NCBI RefSeq assembly: GCF_013348785.1
Contig: NZ_CP054691.1
Location: forward strand, 744,001-808,000
Origin: Gordonia sp. X0973
Lineage (GTDB): Bacteria > Actinomycetota > Actinomycetes > Mycobacteriales > Mycobacteriaceae
Direction of reading: 5' to 3'
DNA: 64,000 bases
Shown here piece after piece: positions 52,947 to 62,297 of the stretch; the first letter of the stretch is position 1; the number at the start of each line of letters is the position of its first letter. Under the pieces are notes generated by a model that ran no database searches, was not told where the DNA came from, and was given only the letters and a program-made list of their open reading frames with translations. The position numbers and the translations under genes were made by a program.

Positions 52947-54398
52947 ATGGCAGTACGAGACGGATCATTGGCGCAGCGCCTGAGACAGGTGCGCCGCGCC
53001 CAGCGCGCGCATTCGGAGTCGACGGCGGGTACCGCGCGGGAATTGGTGATCGTCGCATTCGCGGTCCCCCTCGCCACGTTGTTGCTGCTCGCGGTCATCG
53101 TCGCCGTCACCCTGCTCGCCTCGGGCGGCGGATTCGGCACCTTCGGCACCGCCCTCGGATCGGCCTGGCTGTCCGTGCACCAGGTGCCGTTGAGCATCGG
53201 CGGCGTGTCCATCGGTGCGCTGCCGCTGCTGCCGACCATCGCCCTGGTGGTCGCCGTCTTCGTCTACACCGGCCCCTCGGCCCGCCTGCGCGTCACCCCG
53301 GCCGACCTCGCCGCCCTGGTCGGTGCCGCGATCGGCGGCCCGCTCCTCGTCACCGCGCTGGCCCTGGCGTTGGTCCTCGACGGGAGTTCGGTCCTCCCGG
53401 TGAACCCGCCGAACGCCCTGGTGGCCTTCGGGACCACGGCCTTGATCTACGGCGGCGGCACCCTGGCCGGCATCGCCCGGCGGGATTGGCGGGATTGGTG
53501 CGCGGCGATCGGTCTCGACGGCGATCGCCTCGACGACGTGCTCGCCGGGGTGCGCACCGGGTGGATCGCCGTGCTCATGCTGGTGGGTGCGGGCGCGGTC
53601 GCGGTGTGCGCTCTGCTCGTCGTGCGGTGGCCGGCGGTCAGTTCGGTCGTCGCCGGCGGCAACCGGCTCGACGGCTACCTCGGCCTCGTCCTCGTGTCCG
53701 TGCTGTACCTGCCCAACGTCTTCGTCGACGCCGCCGCCGCACTGCTCGGCGCGCCGGTCCAGATGGGCGGCGCGCTCGTCGACGTGTTCAACCCGCGGCC
53801 GGGCACGGTGCCGGGGCTGCCGGTGCTCGCGATCGCCCCGGGTGCGCCGCCGATCCGCTTCCTGTGGGCGCTGGTGCTGGCCGTGCCGCTCGTCGTCGCG
53901 ATCTGGGCCGGGCTGCGGATGCGCCACGTCGACCCGTTGCGCAACCTGCGCCGCGTCGCGATCAGTGCGGCGACCGCCGCCGCGGTGTTGGCGCTCGCCG
54001 CGTTCTTCGCCGGCGGCGCCGTCGGCGAATTGGGCCGCGCCGGGGCGGATGCCCCGCTGGTGGCACTCTTCGCCTTCGGCTGGCTGGCCGTCGTCGGCGC
54101 GATCGTCGCGCTGTTGCACGCGGCCAGCGACGAGACGAAGGCGCAGCGACGTGCCGCGGCCGCCGAGCAGGTGCCCGTAGTGCCGGACGACGATGCCCCC
54201 GTCGTCGACTCCCTCGACACCGAGGCACCCGATGCGTCGGACCCGGTCGACGGCGGACCACCCGCGACGCGGGGCAACCCGGCGGTCGGTTCCGCGCCCC
54301 CGCCGCCGACACCGGTGTTTTTCCGTCCCGACGACGATGCGCCCGTCGTCGTCGATCTCGAGGACCTCATGTACGTCGAGGATGTCGGGCCCGACTAG
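52947..54398 (+). CDS. DUF6350 polytopic membrane protein (Rv0955-like)
   Basis: A 483-residue protein with about ten hydrophobic helices up to residue 395 and an acidic, proline-rich cytoplasmic tail of 85 residues ending DLEDLMYVEDVGPD. LYLPNVFVDAAAALLGAPVQMGGALVDVFNPRPGTVPGLPVLA is the most conserved-looking segment. It corresponds to M. tuberculosis Rv0955, always just upstream of purN, and has no known function. An N-terminal basic helix (RLRQVRRAQRAHSES) precedes the first membrane span. I chose the ATG at 52947; the frame is open upstream only through low-complexity shadow sequence. Confidence 0.83.
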   Translation: MAVRDGSLAQRLRQVRRAQRAHSESTAGTARELVIVAFAVPLATLLLLAVIVAVTLLASGGGFGTFGTALGSAWLSVHQVPLSIGGVSIGALPLLPTIALVVAVFVYTGPSARLRVTPADLAALVGAAIGGPLLVTALALALVLDGSSVLPVNPPNALVAFGTTALIYGGGTLAGIARRDWRDWCAAIGLDGDRLDDVLAGVRTGWIAVLMLVGAGAVAVCALLVVRWPAVSSVVAGGNRLDGYLGLVLVSVLYLPNVFVDAAAALLGAPVQMGGALVDVFNPRPGTVPGLPVLAIAPGAPPIRFLWALVLAVPLVVAIWAGLRMRHVDPLRNLRRVAISAATAAAVLALAAFFAGGAVGELGRAGADAPLVALFAFGWLAVVGAIVALLHAASDETKAQRRAAAAEQVPVVPDDDAPVVDSLDTEAPDASDPVDGGPPATRGNPAVGSAPPPPTPVFFRPDDDAPVVVDLEDLMYVEDVGPD

Positions 54399-54441
54399 AA
54401 TCGTCGCTCGTGGACAGGGTGCGTGCGAGCAGGTCGAGCAG

Positions 54442-55044
54442 GTGAGCGTTCCCGTCGTCGTCCTGGCCTCCGGCACCGGCTCGTTGCTGTCCGCTTTGCT
54501 CGACGCGGCCGCCACCGCTGATTCGCCCTTCGAGGTCGTCGCCGTGGCCGTGGATCGGGACTGTCGCGCCGCGCAGCTGGCCGCGGAGCGCGGGATCGCC
54601 GTCATCACCGCGCGGGTCGCGGACTATCCGGACCGGGAATCCTGGGATCGCGCGCTGGCCGAGCAGGTCGCCGCGTTCGCGCCCGAATGGGTGGTGACCG
54701 CGGGCTTCATGAAGATCCTCGGCCCGGCCGTCCTCGGCCGCTTCCCCGGGCGCATCGTCAACTCCCACCCCGCCCTGCTGCCGGCCTTCCCAGGGGCGCA
54801 CGGCGTCGCGGACGCCCTGGCCCACGGCGTCAAGGTCACCGGCACCACCGTGCACCTGGTCGACAGCGGAGTCGACACCGGCCCGATCCTCGCGCAGGCC
54901 GCGGTCGCCGTCGAGCCCGACGACACCGAGGAAGCGCTGCACGAACGCATCAAGACCGTCGAGCGGACCCTGCTCGCCGACGTACTCACAGCCCTCACCA
55001 CCCGCGGGGTGGTCATCGACGGACGAAAGGCCCGAATCCCGTGA
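54442..55044 (+). CDS. purN: Phosphoribosylglycinamide formyltransferase
   Basis: A 200-residue enzyme transferring a formyl group from 10-formyl-THF to GAR, step three of purine synthesis. The catalytic residues are Asn107 and His109 in [15 protein letters not shown] and Asp145 in [11 protein letters not shown], one residue off the E. coli numbering. The N-terminal [16 protein letters not shown] is the phosphate-binding loop (usually S-G-x-G-S-N). The GTG at 54442 is used; a TAGAAT -10 box at 54396-54401, overlapping the previous stop, would give a leader of about 35 bases. purH overlaps by four bases. Confidence 0.95.
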   Translation: MSVPVVVLASGTGSLLSALLDAAATADSPFEVVAVAVDRDCRAAQLAAERGIAVITARVADYPDRESWDRALAEQVAAFAPEWVVTAGFMKILGPAVLGRFPGRIVNSHPALLPAFPGAHGVADALAHGVKVTGTTVHLVDSGVDTGPILAQAAVAVEPDDTEEALHERIKTVERTLLADVLTALTTRGVVIDGRKARIP

Positions 55045-56600
55045 CCGAATCCAAGCGCCCCCTCAAGCGGGCACTCGTCAGCGTCTACGACAAGACCGGC
55101 CTGGCCGAGCTCGCCACCGCGCTGCACGGCGCCGGCGTCGAGATCGTCTCCACCGGATCGACCGCCAAGACCATCGCGGCCGCCGGCGTACCCGTCGTCG
55201 AGGTCTCCGAGCTGACCGATTTCCCCGAATGCCTCGAGGGCCGCGTGAAGACGCTGCACCCGCGCGTCCACGCCGGCATCCTCGCCGACACCCGCAAGGC
55301 CGATCATCTGGCACAGCTCGACGAACTCGGCGTTGCGCCGTTCGAGCTGGTCGTCGTGAACCTGTATCCGTTCACGCAGACCGTCGCCTCCGGCGCCACC
55401 CCCGACGAGTGCATCGAGCAGATCGACATCGGCGGACCGTCGATGGTGCGGGCCGCGGCGAAGAACCACCCGTCGGTGGCCGTCGTCGTCGACCCCGCCG
55501 ACTACGCCGACGTCGCGGCTGCCGCGGCCGGCGGCGGCTTCGGCCTGGACCAGCGGCGGGCGCTGGCCGCCAAGGCCTTCCGCCACACCGCCGACTACGA
55601 CGTGGCCGTCGCGTCGTGGATGACCAGCGTTGTCGCACCCGAGGCCGACTCCGTGTTCCCGACCTGGGCCGGTGCGACGTGGAACCGCGAGGCGGTGCTG
55701 CGCTACGGGGAGAATCCGCACCAGGCGGCGGCGCTCTACGCCAACACCTTCGGCGCTCCCGGGCTGGCGCAGGCGCAGCAGCTGCACGGCAAGGAGATGT
55801 CCTTCAACAACTACACCGACGGTGACGCGGCCTGGCGGGCCGCACACGACTTCTCCGCCCCCGCGGTGGCGGTGGTCAAGCACGCCAACCCGTGTGGCAT
55901 CGCCGTGGGCGAGGACATCGCGCAGGCGCACCGCAAGGCGCACGAATGCGACCCGGTCAGCGCCTACGGCGGCGTCATCGCGGCCAACCGCGAGGTCAGT
56001 GTCGAGATGGCGAAGACGGTGGCCGACATCTTCACCGAGGTGATCATCGCGCCCGGATACGCCGAGGGCGCGCTCGAACTCCTCACCAAGAAGAAGAACC
56101 TCCGCATCCTGATCGCCGCGCCGCCCGCGGCGACCGGGACCGAGATCCGTCCCATCTCGGGCGGGATCCTGATGCAGCAGCGCGACGTGATCGACGCCGA
56201 GGGCGACGATCCGGCCAACTGGCGCCTCGTCGCCGGCGAGGCCGCCGACGCCGCCACCCTCGCCGATCTCGAATTCGCCTGGCGGGCCTGCCGCGCGGTG
56301 AAGAGCAACGCGATCCTGCTGGCCACCGACGGCGCCTCCGTCGGCGTCGGCATGGGTCAGGTCAACCGCGTCGACTCGGCCCATCTCGCGGTGCAGCGGG
56401 CCGGCGCCCGTGCGCACGGTTCGGTCGGTGCCTCGGACGCGTTCTTCCCGTTCGCCGACGGCCTGCAGGTCCTGATCGACGGGGGCGTGCGCGCCGTCGT
56501 GCAGCCGGGCGGGTCGATTCGCGACGAGGAGGTCATCGCGGCGGCCGAGAAGGCCGGCGTCACGATGTACCTGACCGGCGCGCGCCACTTCGCGCACTGA
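55041..56600 (+). CDS. purH: Bifunctional AICAR formyltransferase / IMP cyclohydrolase
   Basis: A 519-residue enzyme for the last two steps to IMP. Residues 1-200 form the cyclohydrolase domain ([23 protein letters not shown], the [28 protein letters not shown] loop). The rest is the transformylase domain, with [13 protein letters not shown], the catalytic Lys-His in [13 protein letters not shown] near residue 280, and [28 protein letters not shown] at the end. The GTG overlaps the purN stop as GTGA, giving a coupled purNH operon with the upstream membrane-protein gene close by. Confidence 0.97.
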   Translation: MTESKRPLKRALVSVYDKTGLAELATALHGAGVEIVSTGSTAKTIAAAGVPVVEVSELTDFPECLEGRVKTLHPRVHAGILADTRKADHLAQLDELGVAPFELVVVNLYPFTQTVASGATPDECIEQIDIGGPSMVRAAAKNHPSVAVVVDPADYADVAAAAAGGGFGLDQRRALAAKAFRHTADYDVAVASWMTSVVAPEADSVFPTWAGATWNREAVLRYGENPHQAAALYANTFGAPGLAQAQQLHGKEMSFNNYTDGDAAWRAAHDFSAPAVAVVKHANPCGIAVGEDIAQAHRKAHECDPVSAYGGVIAANREVSVEMAKTVADIFTEVIIAPGYAEGALELLTKKKNLRILIAAPPAATGTEIRPISGGILMQQRDVIDAEGDDPANWRLVAGEAADAATLADLEFAWRACRAVKSNAILLATDGASVGVGMGQVNRVDSAHLAVQRAGARAHGSVGASDAFFPFADGLQVLIDGGVRAVVQPGGSIRDEEVIAAAEKAGVTMYLTGARHFAH

Positions 56601-56655
56601 GGTTCGCTCGACGGGGATTGCGCCTCTCCCGGCGAAACCTGAGTAGCGTGGAGTG

Positions 56656-58095
56656 GTGGCATCCGACTCTGCGAAGACCAACCCTCCCACCATCTCGACC
56701 GTCGGCGAACTCCGCGCCTCCGACCACGTCCAACGCAGCATCCGCGACGAGATCCGCAACAACCTGCTGACCGCCCTGCGCGCCGGCGACGACCCGTGGG
56801 TCGGGATCGTCGGCCTCGAGTCGACGGTCATCCCGCAGTTGGAGCGGTCGCTGCTCGCCGGGCACGACGTGGTCCTGCTGGGCGAGCGCGGTCAGGGCAA
56901 GACCCGCATCCTGCGCACCATCGCGGGCCTGCTCGACGAGTGGACGCCGGTGATCGCCGGTGCCGAACTGGGCGAGCACCCGTTCGAGCCGATCACCCCG
57001 GCGTCGATCCGACGCGCCGCCGAACTCGGCGACGAGTTGCCGATCGAGTGGCGCCACCGCAGCGAGCGCTACAGCGAGAAGCTGGCGACGCCGGACACCT
57101 CGGTCGCCGACCTCGTCGGCGATATCGACCCGATGAAGGTCGCGGAGGGTCGCAGCCTCGGTGATCCGGAGACCATTCACTTCGGCCTCATCCCACGGGC
57201 GCATCGCGGGATCGTCGCCATCAACGAGCTGCCCGACCTGGCCGAGCGCATCCAGGTCGCCATGCTCAATGTGATGGAGGAGCGCGACATCCAGGTGCGC
57301 GGCTACTCGCTGCGGCTGCCGCTCGACGTGCTCGTGCTGGCCAGCGCCAACCCGGAGGACTACACCAACCGCGGCCGGATCATCACCCCGCTCAAGGACC
57401 GCTTCGGTGCCGAGATCCGCACGCACTACCCGCTCGAACTCGACGACGAGATCGGCGTCATCGAGCAGGAGGCCGACCTGCTGGCCACCGTGCCCGACTA
57501 TCTGCTGGAGATCCTCGCCCGCTTCACCCGCTACACCCGGGAGAACCCGGCCATCGACCAGCGCTCGGGTGTCTCGGCGCGCTTCGCGATCGCCGGTGCG
57601 GAGACGGTGGCCGCCGCCGCCCTGCACCGCAGCGCGGTCCTCGGCGCCGGGAGCGGGCGGGTCGAATCAGATGCCGAGTCGCCGGTGGCGCGCGTGGTCG
57701 ATCTGGAATCGGTCATCGAGGTGCTGCGCGGCAAGATCGAATTCGAATCCGGCGAGGAGGGGCGCGAGCTGGAGATCCTTTCGCACCTGCTGCGCAAGTC
57801 GGTCGCCGACACCGTGCGCGAGCATCTGGGCGGCATCGACCTGGCCACCTTCGTCGACGCGCTGGAGAACGGCGAACCCGTCGTCACCGGTGACCGGGTC
57901 GGCGCCGCCGACCTGTTGAATTCGCTGCCCGACGACGAGGCCGTCGCCTCGACCGTCGCGGCCCTCACCGAGCGCTTCGACGCGCAGTCCGACGGAGAGA
58001 AGGCGGCAGCGGTGGAACTCGCGCTCGAGGGACTGTTCCTCGCCCGTCGCATCGGCAAGACGGCCGACGACGCGGGACAGACCGTCTACGGATAG
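56656..58095 (+). CDS. AAA+ ATPase, magnesium-chelatase/MoxR-like (Rv0958-like)
   Basis: A 479-residue AAA+ protein. Walker A is GERGQGKT near residue 77, followed by an insert (PFEPITPASIRRAAELGDEL), then the Walker B/sensor region GIVAINELPDLAERIQVAMLNVMEERDIQVRGYSLRLPLDVLVLASANPEDYTNRGRIITPLKDRFG, typical of the magnesium-chelatase ChlI/MoxR clade. It ends with a helical C-terminal domain. The next gene, 5 bp on, codes a von Willebrand A protein, so they form an AAA+/VWA remodelling pair like M. tuberculosis Rv0958-Rv0959. TAGCGT (56644-56649) ends 6 bases before GTG 56656, so I preferred it to the GTG at 56653. Confidence 0.88.
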   Translation: MASDSAKTNPPTISTVGELRASDHVQRSIRDEIRNNLLTALRAGDDPWVGIVGLESTVIPQLERSLLAGHDVVLLGERGQGKTRILRTIAGLLDEWTPVIAGAELGEHPFEPITPASIRRAAELGDELPIEWRHRSERYSEKLATPDTSVADLVGDIDPMKVAEGRSLGDPETIHFGLIPRAHRGIVAINELPDLAERIQVAMLNVMEERDIQVRGYSLRLPLDVLVLASANPEDYTNRGRIITPLKDRFGAEIRTHYPLELDDEIGVIEQEADLLATVPDYLLEILARFTRYTRENPAIDQRSGVSARFAIAGAETVAAAALHRSAVLGAGSGRVESDAESPVARVVDLESVIEVLRGKIEFESGEEGRELEILSHLLRKSVADTVREHLGGIDLATFVDALENGEPVVTGDRVGAADLLNSLPDDEAVASTVAALTERFDAQSDGEKAAAVELALEGLFLARRIGKTADDAGQTVYG

Positions 58096-58100
58096 GGGCG

Positions 58101-60107
58101 ATGGCGATGGCCGATTCCTTCGACGCCGATCCGGCACAGCACCGGCGCAGCTTCCACCGGTCGCGCTACGAGCGCTACCGCGGCGGACCCGATCCGCTGG
58201 CCCCGCCATTGGATTTGCGCGAGGCGCTGGACGAGATCGGCGCCGACGTCATGGCCGGCTACTCGCCGCAGCGCGCACTGCGGGAGATGCTGCGCCGCGG
58301 CACCCCTGGGATGACCGGCCTCGACGAGTTGCGCGAGCGGGTCAACCGCCGCCGCAACGAACTGCTCGAGCAGCGCAACCTCGACGGGACCTTCGCCGAG
58401 ATCAAGGAACTCCTCGACAGCGCCGTGCTGGCGGAGCGCAAACAGCTGGCGCGCGACCTCGACGACGATGCTCGGTTCGCCGAGATGCAGATCGGGAACC
58501 TGCCGCCGTCCACCGCGGCCGCCGTCAACGAACTCGCCGACTACCGGTGGCGCAGCCCCCAGGCCCGGGCCGACTTCGAGAAGATCCGCGACCTGCTCGG
58601 TCGGGAACTGCTCGAACAGCGCTTCGCGGGGATGAAGGATGCCCTGGAGAACGCCGACGAGACCGACCGGCAGGCGATCACCGACATGCTCGCCGACCTG
58701 AACGACCTGCTCGCCAAGCACAACCGCGGCGAGGACACCTCCGCGGACTTCGCCGAGTTCATGGAAAAACACGGCCAGTTCTTCCCGGAGAACCCGCGCA
58801 ACACCGAGGAATTGGTCGAGTCGCTGGCCCGTCGCAGCGCGGCCGCGCAGCAGTTCTACAACTCGCTCTCACCCGAGCAGCGGGCCGAACTCGACCAGCT
58901 CGCGCAGCAGGCCTTCGGCTCGCCGGAGCTGATGGCCGCGTTGGCCAATGTCGACTCCCAACTGCAGATGGCGCGCCCCGATCTCGACTGGGACGGATCG
59001 CAGGGGTTCTCCGGCGACCAGCCGATGGGGCTGGGGGAGGGGGCCGCGGCGATGGCCGACCTCGCCGAGTTGGATGCGCTGAGCGAGGCGTTGAGCCAGC
59101 AGTACGCCGGCGCCGACCTCGCCGACATCGACCTGGACGCCCTGGCCCGGCAGCTGGGCGACGACGCCGCCGTCGACGCCCGCACCCTGGCCCGTCTGGA
59201 ACAGGCGCTGCGCGAGCAGGGATTCTTCGAGCGCGGCGACGACGGCCAGCTCCGGCTGAGCCCCAAGGCGATGCGACAGCTCGGGCAAGCGGTGCTGTCC
59301 GACGTCGCCGAGCGGCTGTCGGCCCGCGGCGAACGGTCCACCCGGCTCGCCGGACGCCTCGGGGAGCCGACCGGAGCGACCCGCGAGTGGGCCTTCGGCG
59401 ACACCGAGCCGTGGGACGTGCCCAGGACCATCACCAACGCGGTGCTGCGCGAGGCCGGTGCGGGAGCCTACGATCCCGGTCGGCCGGTGCGCCTGGACAT
59501 CGCCGACGTGGAGGTCACCGACACCGAGGCGCGCACGCAGGCGGCCGTCGTGCTCCTCGTCGACACCTCCTTCTCGATGGAGATGGAGGGCCGCTGGCTG
59601 CCGATGAAGCGCACGGCGATCGCGCTCAACCATCTCGTCTCCACGCGTTTCCGCACCGACGAACTGGAGATCATCGCGTTCGGCCGTGAGGCGCGCACGA
59701 TCGATGTCGGCGAATTGGCGGGATTGTCGCCGCGGATGGAGCAGGGCACCAACCTGCACCACGCGCTGCTGTTGGCCCAACGCCACCTGCGGCGGCATCC
59801 GCATGCGATGCCGGTGGTGCTGATCGTCACCGACGGCGAGCCGACGGCGCATCTCGAGCCCTCGGGCGAGCCCTTCTTCTTCTACCCGCCGCATCCGCAG
59901 ACCATCGGCCTGACCGTCGCCGAACTCGACCACGTGGCCCGGATGGGCGCCCAGGTGACCATCTTCCGGCTCGGCGACGACCCGGGGTTGGCCATGTTCA
60001 TCGACAACGTGGCGCGCCGCATCGGCGGCCGGGTCGTAGCCCCCGACGTTGACGGCCTCGGTGCCGCCGTCGTCGGCGATTACCTGCGCTCGCGCCGCGC
60101 GCGTTAG
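58101..60107 (+). CDS. VWA-domain protein partner of the AAA+ ATPase (Rv0959-like)
   Basis: A 668-residue protein. Residues 1-450 are helical and charged with coiled-coil-like stretches and no signal peptide. The C-terminal 190 residues are a VWA domain with an intact MIDAS: Asp488-Thr-Ser-Phe-Ser (VDTSFSME), the Thr in MEQGTNLHHAL and the Asp in IVTDGEPT, so it should bind a metal-dependent ligand. In MoxR-type systems the VWA protein delivers a substrate to the ATPase for remodelling or metal insertion. Its target is unknown. ATG 58101 and 58107 are both possible starts. The gene ends the transcript before a repeat-filled gap. Confidence 0.88.
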   Translation: MAMADSFDADPAQHRRSFHRSRYERYRGGPDPLAPPLDLREALDEIGADVMAGYSPQRALREMLRRGTPGMTGLDELRERVNRRRNELLEQRNLDGTFAEIKELLDSAVLAERKQLARDLDDDARFAEMQIGNLPPSTAAAVNELADYRWRSPQARADFEKIRDLLGRELLEQRFAGMKDALENADETDRQAITDMLADLNDLLAKHNRGEDTSADFAEFMEKHGQFFPENPRNTEELVESLARRSAAAQQFYNSLSPEQRAELDQLAQQAFGSPELMAALANVDSQLQMARPDLDWDGSQGFSGDQPMGLGEGAAAMADLAELDALSEALSQQYAGADLADIDLDALARQLGDDAAVDARTLARLEQALREQGFFERGDDGQLRLSPKAMRQLGQAVLSDVAERLSARGERSTRLAGRLGEPTGATREWAFGDTEPWDVPRTITNAVLREAGAGAYDPGRPVRLDIADVEVTDTEARTQAAVVLLVDTSFSMEMEGRWLPMKRTAIALNHLVSTRFRTDELEIIAFGREARTIDVGELAGLSPRMEQGTNLHHALLLAQRHLRRHPHAMPVVLIVTDGEPTAHLEPSGEPFFFYPPHPQTIGLTVAELDHVARMGAQVTIFRLGDDPGLAMFIDNVARRIGGRVVAPDVDGLGAAVVGDYLRSRRAR

Positions 60108-60121
60108 CACCCGACCCCGCC

Positions 60122-60286
60122 GAGTCTCGATACACCGACTCGGCTAGCGCGGTCTCGATACACCGACTCGGCTAGCGCCTCGCCGGCACTCGACCACCGT
60201 CTTACGGCACTCGACCACCGTCAGTCCCGCCGAGTGGGCACTCCAATCCCGCCGAGTGGGCACCTCAACGCTCCCGAGTGGGCACC
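60122..60286 (+). repeat. Intergenic repeat cluster
   Basis: A 29-base copy beginning GAGTCTCGATACACCGACTC (60122-60150) is followed by a 49-base copy (60151-60199) of the same element found in atzF, then a partial third ending in the shared CACTCGACCACCG (to 60220). From about 60227 a second family follows, three tandem units of some 22 bases around CCGAGTGGGCAC. No gene is supported in the gap. Confidence 0.85.
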
Positions 60287-61243
60287 TCAGCCCAGGGTGA
60301 CCGCTATGAAGGCGATGACCGGGATCGACGCGAGGGTGGTGACTAGCGCGCTATCGCGTGCCAACGCCTGACCGCGCTGATACCGCACGGCGTACACGAG
60401 CACGTTCTGCGCGGTCGGTAGCGCGGCGATGACCACCTGGGCGAACAGATGATGCCCGGACAGGCCGAATCCCCAGCGCGACAGGGCGTAGGCGAGCGCG
60501 GGCATGGCGAGCATCTTCAGCACGGCGGCGAGGGCGACATCCCGCTTCGACGTGGTGTCGCCGTCCTCGGTCGACGACGCGCGGCGCGCGGCCAGGGAGA
60601 GGCCGAAGACCAGCAGGGCGAGCGGCACCGACGCGTCCCCGAGCATGCGGAACGGGTCCATCACCGCCTTCGGCGGATGCCAGTGCAACCCCGCGACCAC
60701 CAGTCCGGCCACACCGCCGAGCAGGATCGGATTGGAGAGCGGGGTGAGCACGGCGTCGCGCCACACCCGACGGCCGCCCAGTCCGCCCGCCGCGCTGCGC
60801 AAGGCGGAGAGGTCCAGTGCCACCAGGGCGATGGGCGAGTAGACGACGATCTGGAACAGCAGCAGCGGCGCGATGAACGAGCGGTCGTCGAGCACGTACA
60901 TCGCGATGGGAACACCGAGGTTGACGCTGTTGACATACGACGAGGAGAGCGCCCCGATCACCAACTCGGGAACCGCGCGTCGCCACCACAGCCTGGCCGC
61001 CAACGCGTAGACGAGGCCGATGGTCAACGCGGTGCCGGCGGCGATGACCAGCGTCGACGAGAAGACTTGCCGCAGATCGGCGGCGACGAGCGCGCTGAAC
61101 AGCAGCGCCGGGGTGCACACGAAGAACACCAGGCGGGAGAGGACTTCGGTCGCGGCCGGGCCGAGGGTTCCGCTCCGGCCGAGCAGATAGCCGATCCCGA
61201 CCACCAAGAAGATGACCGTGAAACCCGCGACGACGCCTGACAC
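60287..61243 (-). CDS. AEC (auxin efflux carrier) family transporter
   Basis: A 318-residue membrane protein with about ten helices. VSGVVAGFTVIFLVVGIGYLLGRS opens the first, LVFFVCTPALLFSAL is typical of the N-terminal half, SSSYVNSVNLGVPIAMYVL carries the Asn-Pro-type break of the central crossover, and LGDASVPLALLVFGLSLA and IAALPTAQNVLVYAVRYQ are in the second half. Bacterial members export or import dicarboxylates or malonate. The GTG at 61243 was chosen because TAGGAT (complement of 61251-61256) ends 7 bases before it; the longer frame to 61363 has no support. It is convergent with the VWA gene across the repeats. Confidence 0.87.
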   Translation of the reverse strand: MSGVVAGFTVIFLVVGIGYLLGRSGTLGPAATEVLSRLVFFVCTPALLFSALVAADLRQVFSSTLVIAAGTALTIGLVYALAARLWWRRAVPELVIGALSSSYVNSVNLGVPIAMYVLDDRSFIAPLLLFQIVVYSPIALVALDLSALRSAAGGLGGRRVWRDAVLTPLSNPILLGGVAGLVVAGLHWHPPKAVMDPFRMLGDASVPLALLVFGLSLAARRASSTEDGDTTSKRDVALAAVLKMLAMPALAYALSRWGFGLSGHHLFAQVVIAALPTAQNVLVYAVRYQRGQALARDSALVTTLASIPVIAFIAVTLG

Positions 61244-61345
61244 CGCAGGAATCCTAATCGGCGGGGATCGCGGCGGTCGTGTCAGCCGGTTGACGGAGGT
61301 GCTCCTGGGGCGCAATGCCCGATTGCTGGCAGAATGGGTCGGACT

Positions 61346-61909
61346 ATGACAAATCTGCCCCATCCGTCGGAACCCGGCGCCGACGACGAGTGGTCGCCGG
61401 TCAACCTCAACAAGGATCAGGCGTCCGCCGCCCCGTATCCCGAGCCCACCGGGCCGTCGCCGATCTCCGGCCCGCCCGTCGTCGGTCCGCCGGTCGTCGG
61501 TCCGCCGGTTGGAGGGCCGCCCGTCGTCGGCCCCCCGATGGTAGGCCCGCCGCCGGTCGGGGGCCCGCCGGTCGCCGGCTATCCCGTCCCCGGCTACCCG
61601 CCCGTCCCGGGGACCCCCGATCCGTACTCGGCGGCATACGGCTATGCCGCCTACCCGGTGAGTTCGCCGAAGTCCAACGGCATGGCCATCGGCGCCCTGG
61701 TGAGCGGTCTCGCCGGTTTCCTGTGCTGCCCGGCCGGGATCGTGGCGCTGGTCCTGGGCATTGTGGCGCTGCGGCAGATCAACGAGACCCCGGAACCGGC
61801 TTCCGGCGACCGCGGGATGGCGATCGCCGGCATCGTTCTCGGTGCCGTGTTCACCCTGATCGCGGTCGTCTACTTGGTCATCATCATCGCTGGCGCCGTC
61901 AGCAGCTGA
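61346..61909 (+). CDS. Proline-rich DUF4190 membrane protein
   Basis: A 187-residue protein. The N-terminal 110 residues are cytoplasmic and Pro/Gly/Val-rich, with about seven GPPVVG-type hexapeptides (residues 40-77) followed by GYPVPGYPPVPG. Two membrane helices follow, MAIGALVSGLAGFLCCPAGI through VALVLGIVALRQI and MAIAGIVLGAVFTLIAVVYLVIII, the DUF4190 hairpin. Such proteins are common in mycolic-acid bacteria with no known role. The ATG at 61346 is used; CAGAAT at 61330-61335 may be part of its promoter. Confidence 0.82.
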   Translation: MTNLPHPSEPGADDEWSPVNLNKDQASAAPYPEPTGPSPISGPPVVGPPVVGPPVGGPPVVGPPMVGPPPVGGPPVAGYPVPGYPPVPGTPDPYSAAYGYAAYPVSSPKSNGMAIGALVSGLAGFLCCPAGIVALVLGIVALRQINETPEPASGDRGMAIAGIVLGAVFTLIAVVYLVIIIAGAVSS

Positions 61910-61920
61910 TCACGGCCGTT

Positions 61921-62046
61921 TTGGACCGATCGTCGGTCCGGATGTATCCTGGTCGGGTTGCGCGCCGCCCTGTGCGATCCCCCGAGTTGCTCGACGGGCC
62001 GCGCGGCGCAATCAAGACTTGTACTCAGTAGGAGAAGGACAGACTC
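61921..62046 (+). promoter_or_regulatory. rpmF promoter and structured leader
   Basis: TTGGAC (61921-61926) and TATCCT (61945-61950) are 18 bp apart. The spacer holds GGACCGA-TCG-TCGGTCC (61923-61939), a 7-base perfect dyad that could be an operator or the end hairpin of the previous gene. The leader is about 90 bases; TTGCGC and GCGCAA at its ends of a GC-rich segment can pair. AGGAGAAGGA precedes the ATG. Confidence 0.6.
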
Positions 62047-62220
62047 ATGGCCGTACCGAAGCGCCGCATGTCGCGGGCCAATACCCACAGCCGTCGTTCG
62101 CAGTGGAAGGCGGAGAACCCCGCGCTGCAGGAAGTCAAGGTCAACGGCGTGCCGCAGCGCCTGCCGCGTCGCCTGGTGAAGGCCGCCGAGCTCGGCCTCA
62201 TCGACATCGACCGCCGCTAG
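62047..62220 (+). CDS. rpmF: 50S ribosomal protein L32
   Basis: A 57-residue basic protein of the large subunit. It begins [20 protein letters not shown], the L32 signature, and ends [15 protein letters not shown]. It has no cysteines, so it is the zinc-free form of L32; zinc-binding relatives carry four. The Shine-Dalgarno AGGAGAAGGA is strong, as expected for a ribosomal gene. It corresponds to M. tuberculosis Rv0979A. It is a single-gene unit ending at the hairpin at 62237-62281. Confidence 0.97.
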   Translation: MAVPKRRMSRANTHSRRSQWKAENPALQEVKVNGVPQRLPRRLVKAAELGLIDIDRR

Positions 62221-62236
62221 CGGTCGACACCGTCTC

Positions 62237-62281
62237 AAACGTCGGCGCCCACACTCGCATGGAGTGTGGGCGCCGACGTTT
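62237..62281. terminator. Terminator between rpmF and the convergent SDR gene
   Basis: A 20-bp perfect stem: AAACGTCGGCGCCCACACTC (62237-62256) pairs with its complement at 62262-62281 around GCATG. The A/T-rich stem base suits both directions. Confidence 0.9.
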
Positions 62282-62297
62282 GTGCGCTCGGAGGCGC

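Noticed and set aside
52965..54608. 547-codon antisense open frame opposite the DUF6350 gene
   Set aside because: Low-complexity Arg/Asp/Gly composition with no motif; the plus strand encodes a conserved membrane protein.
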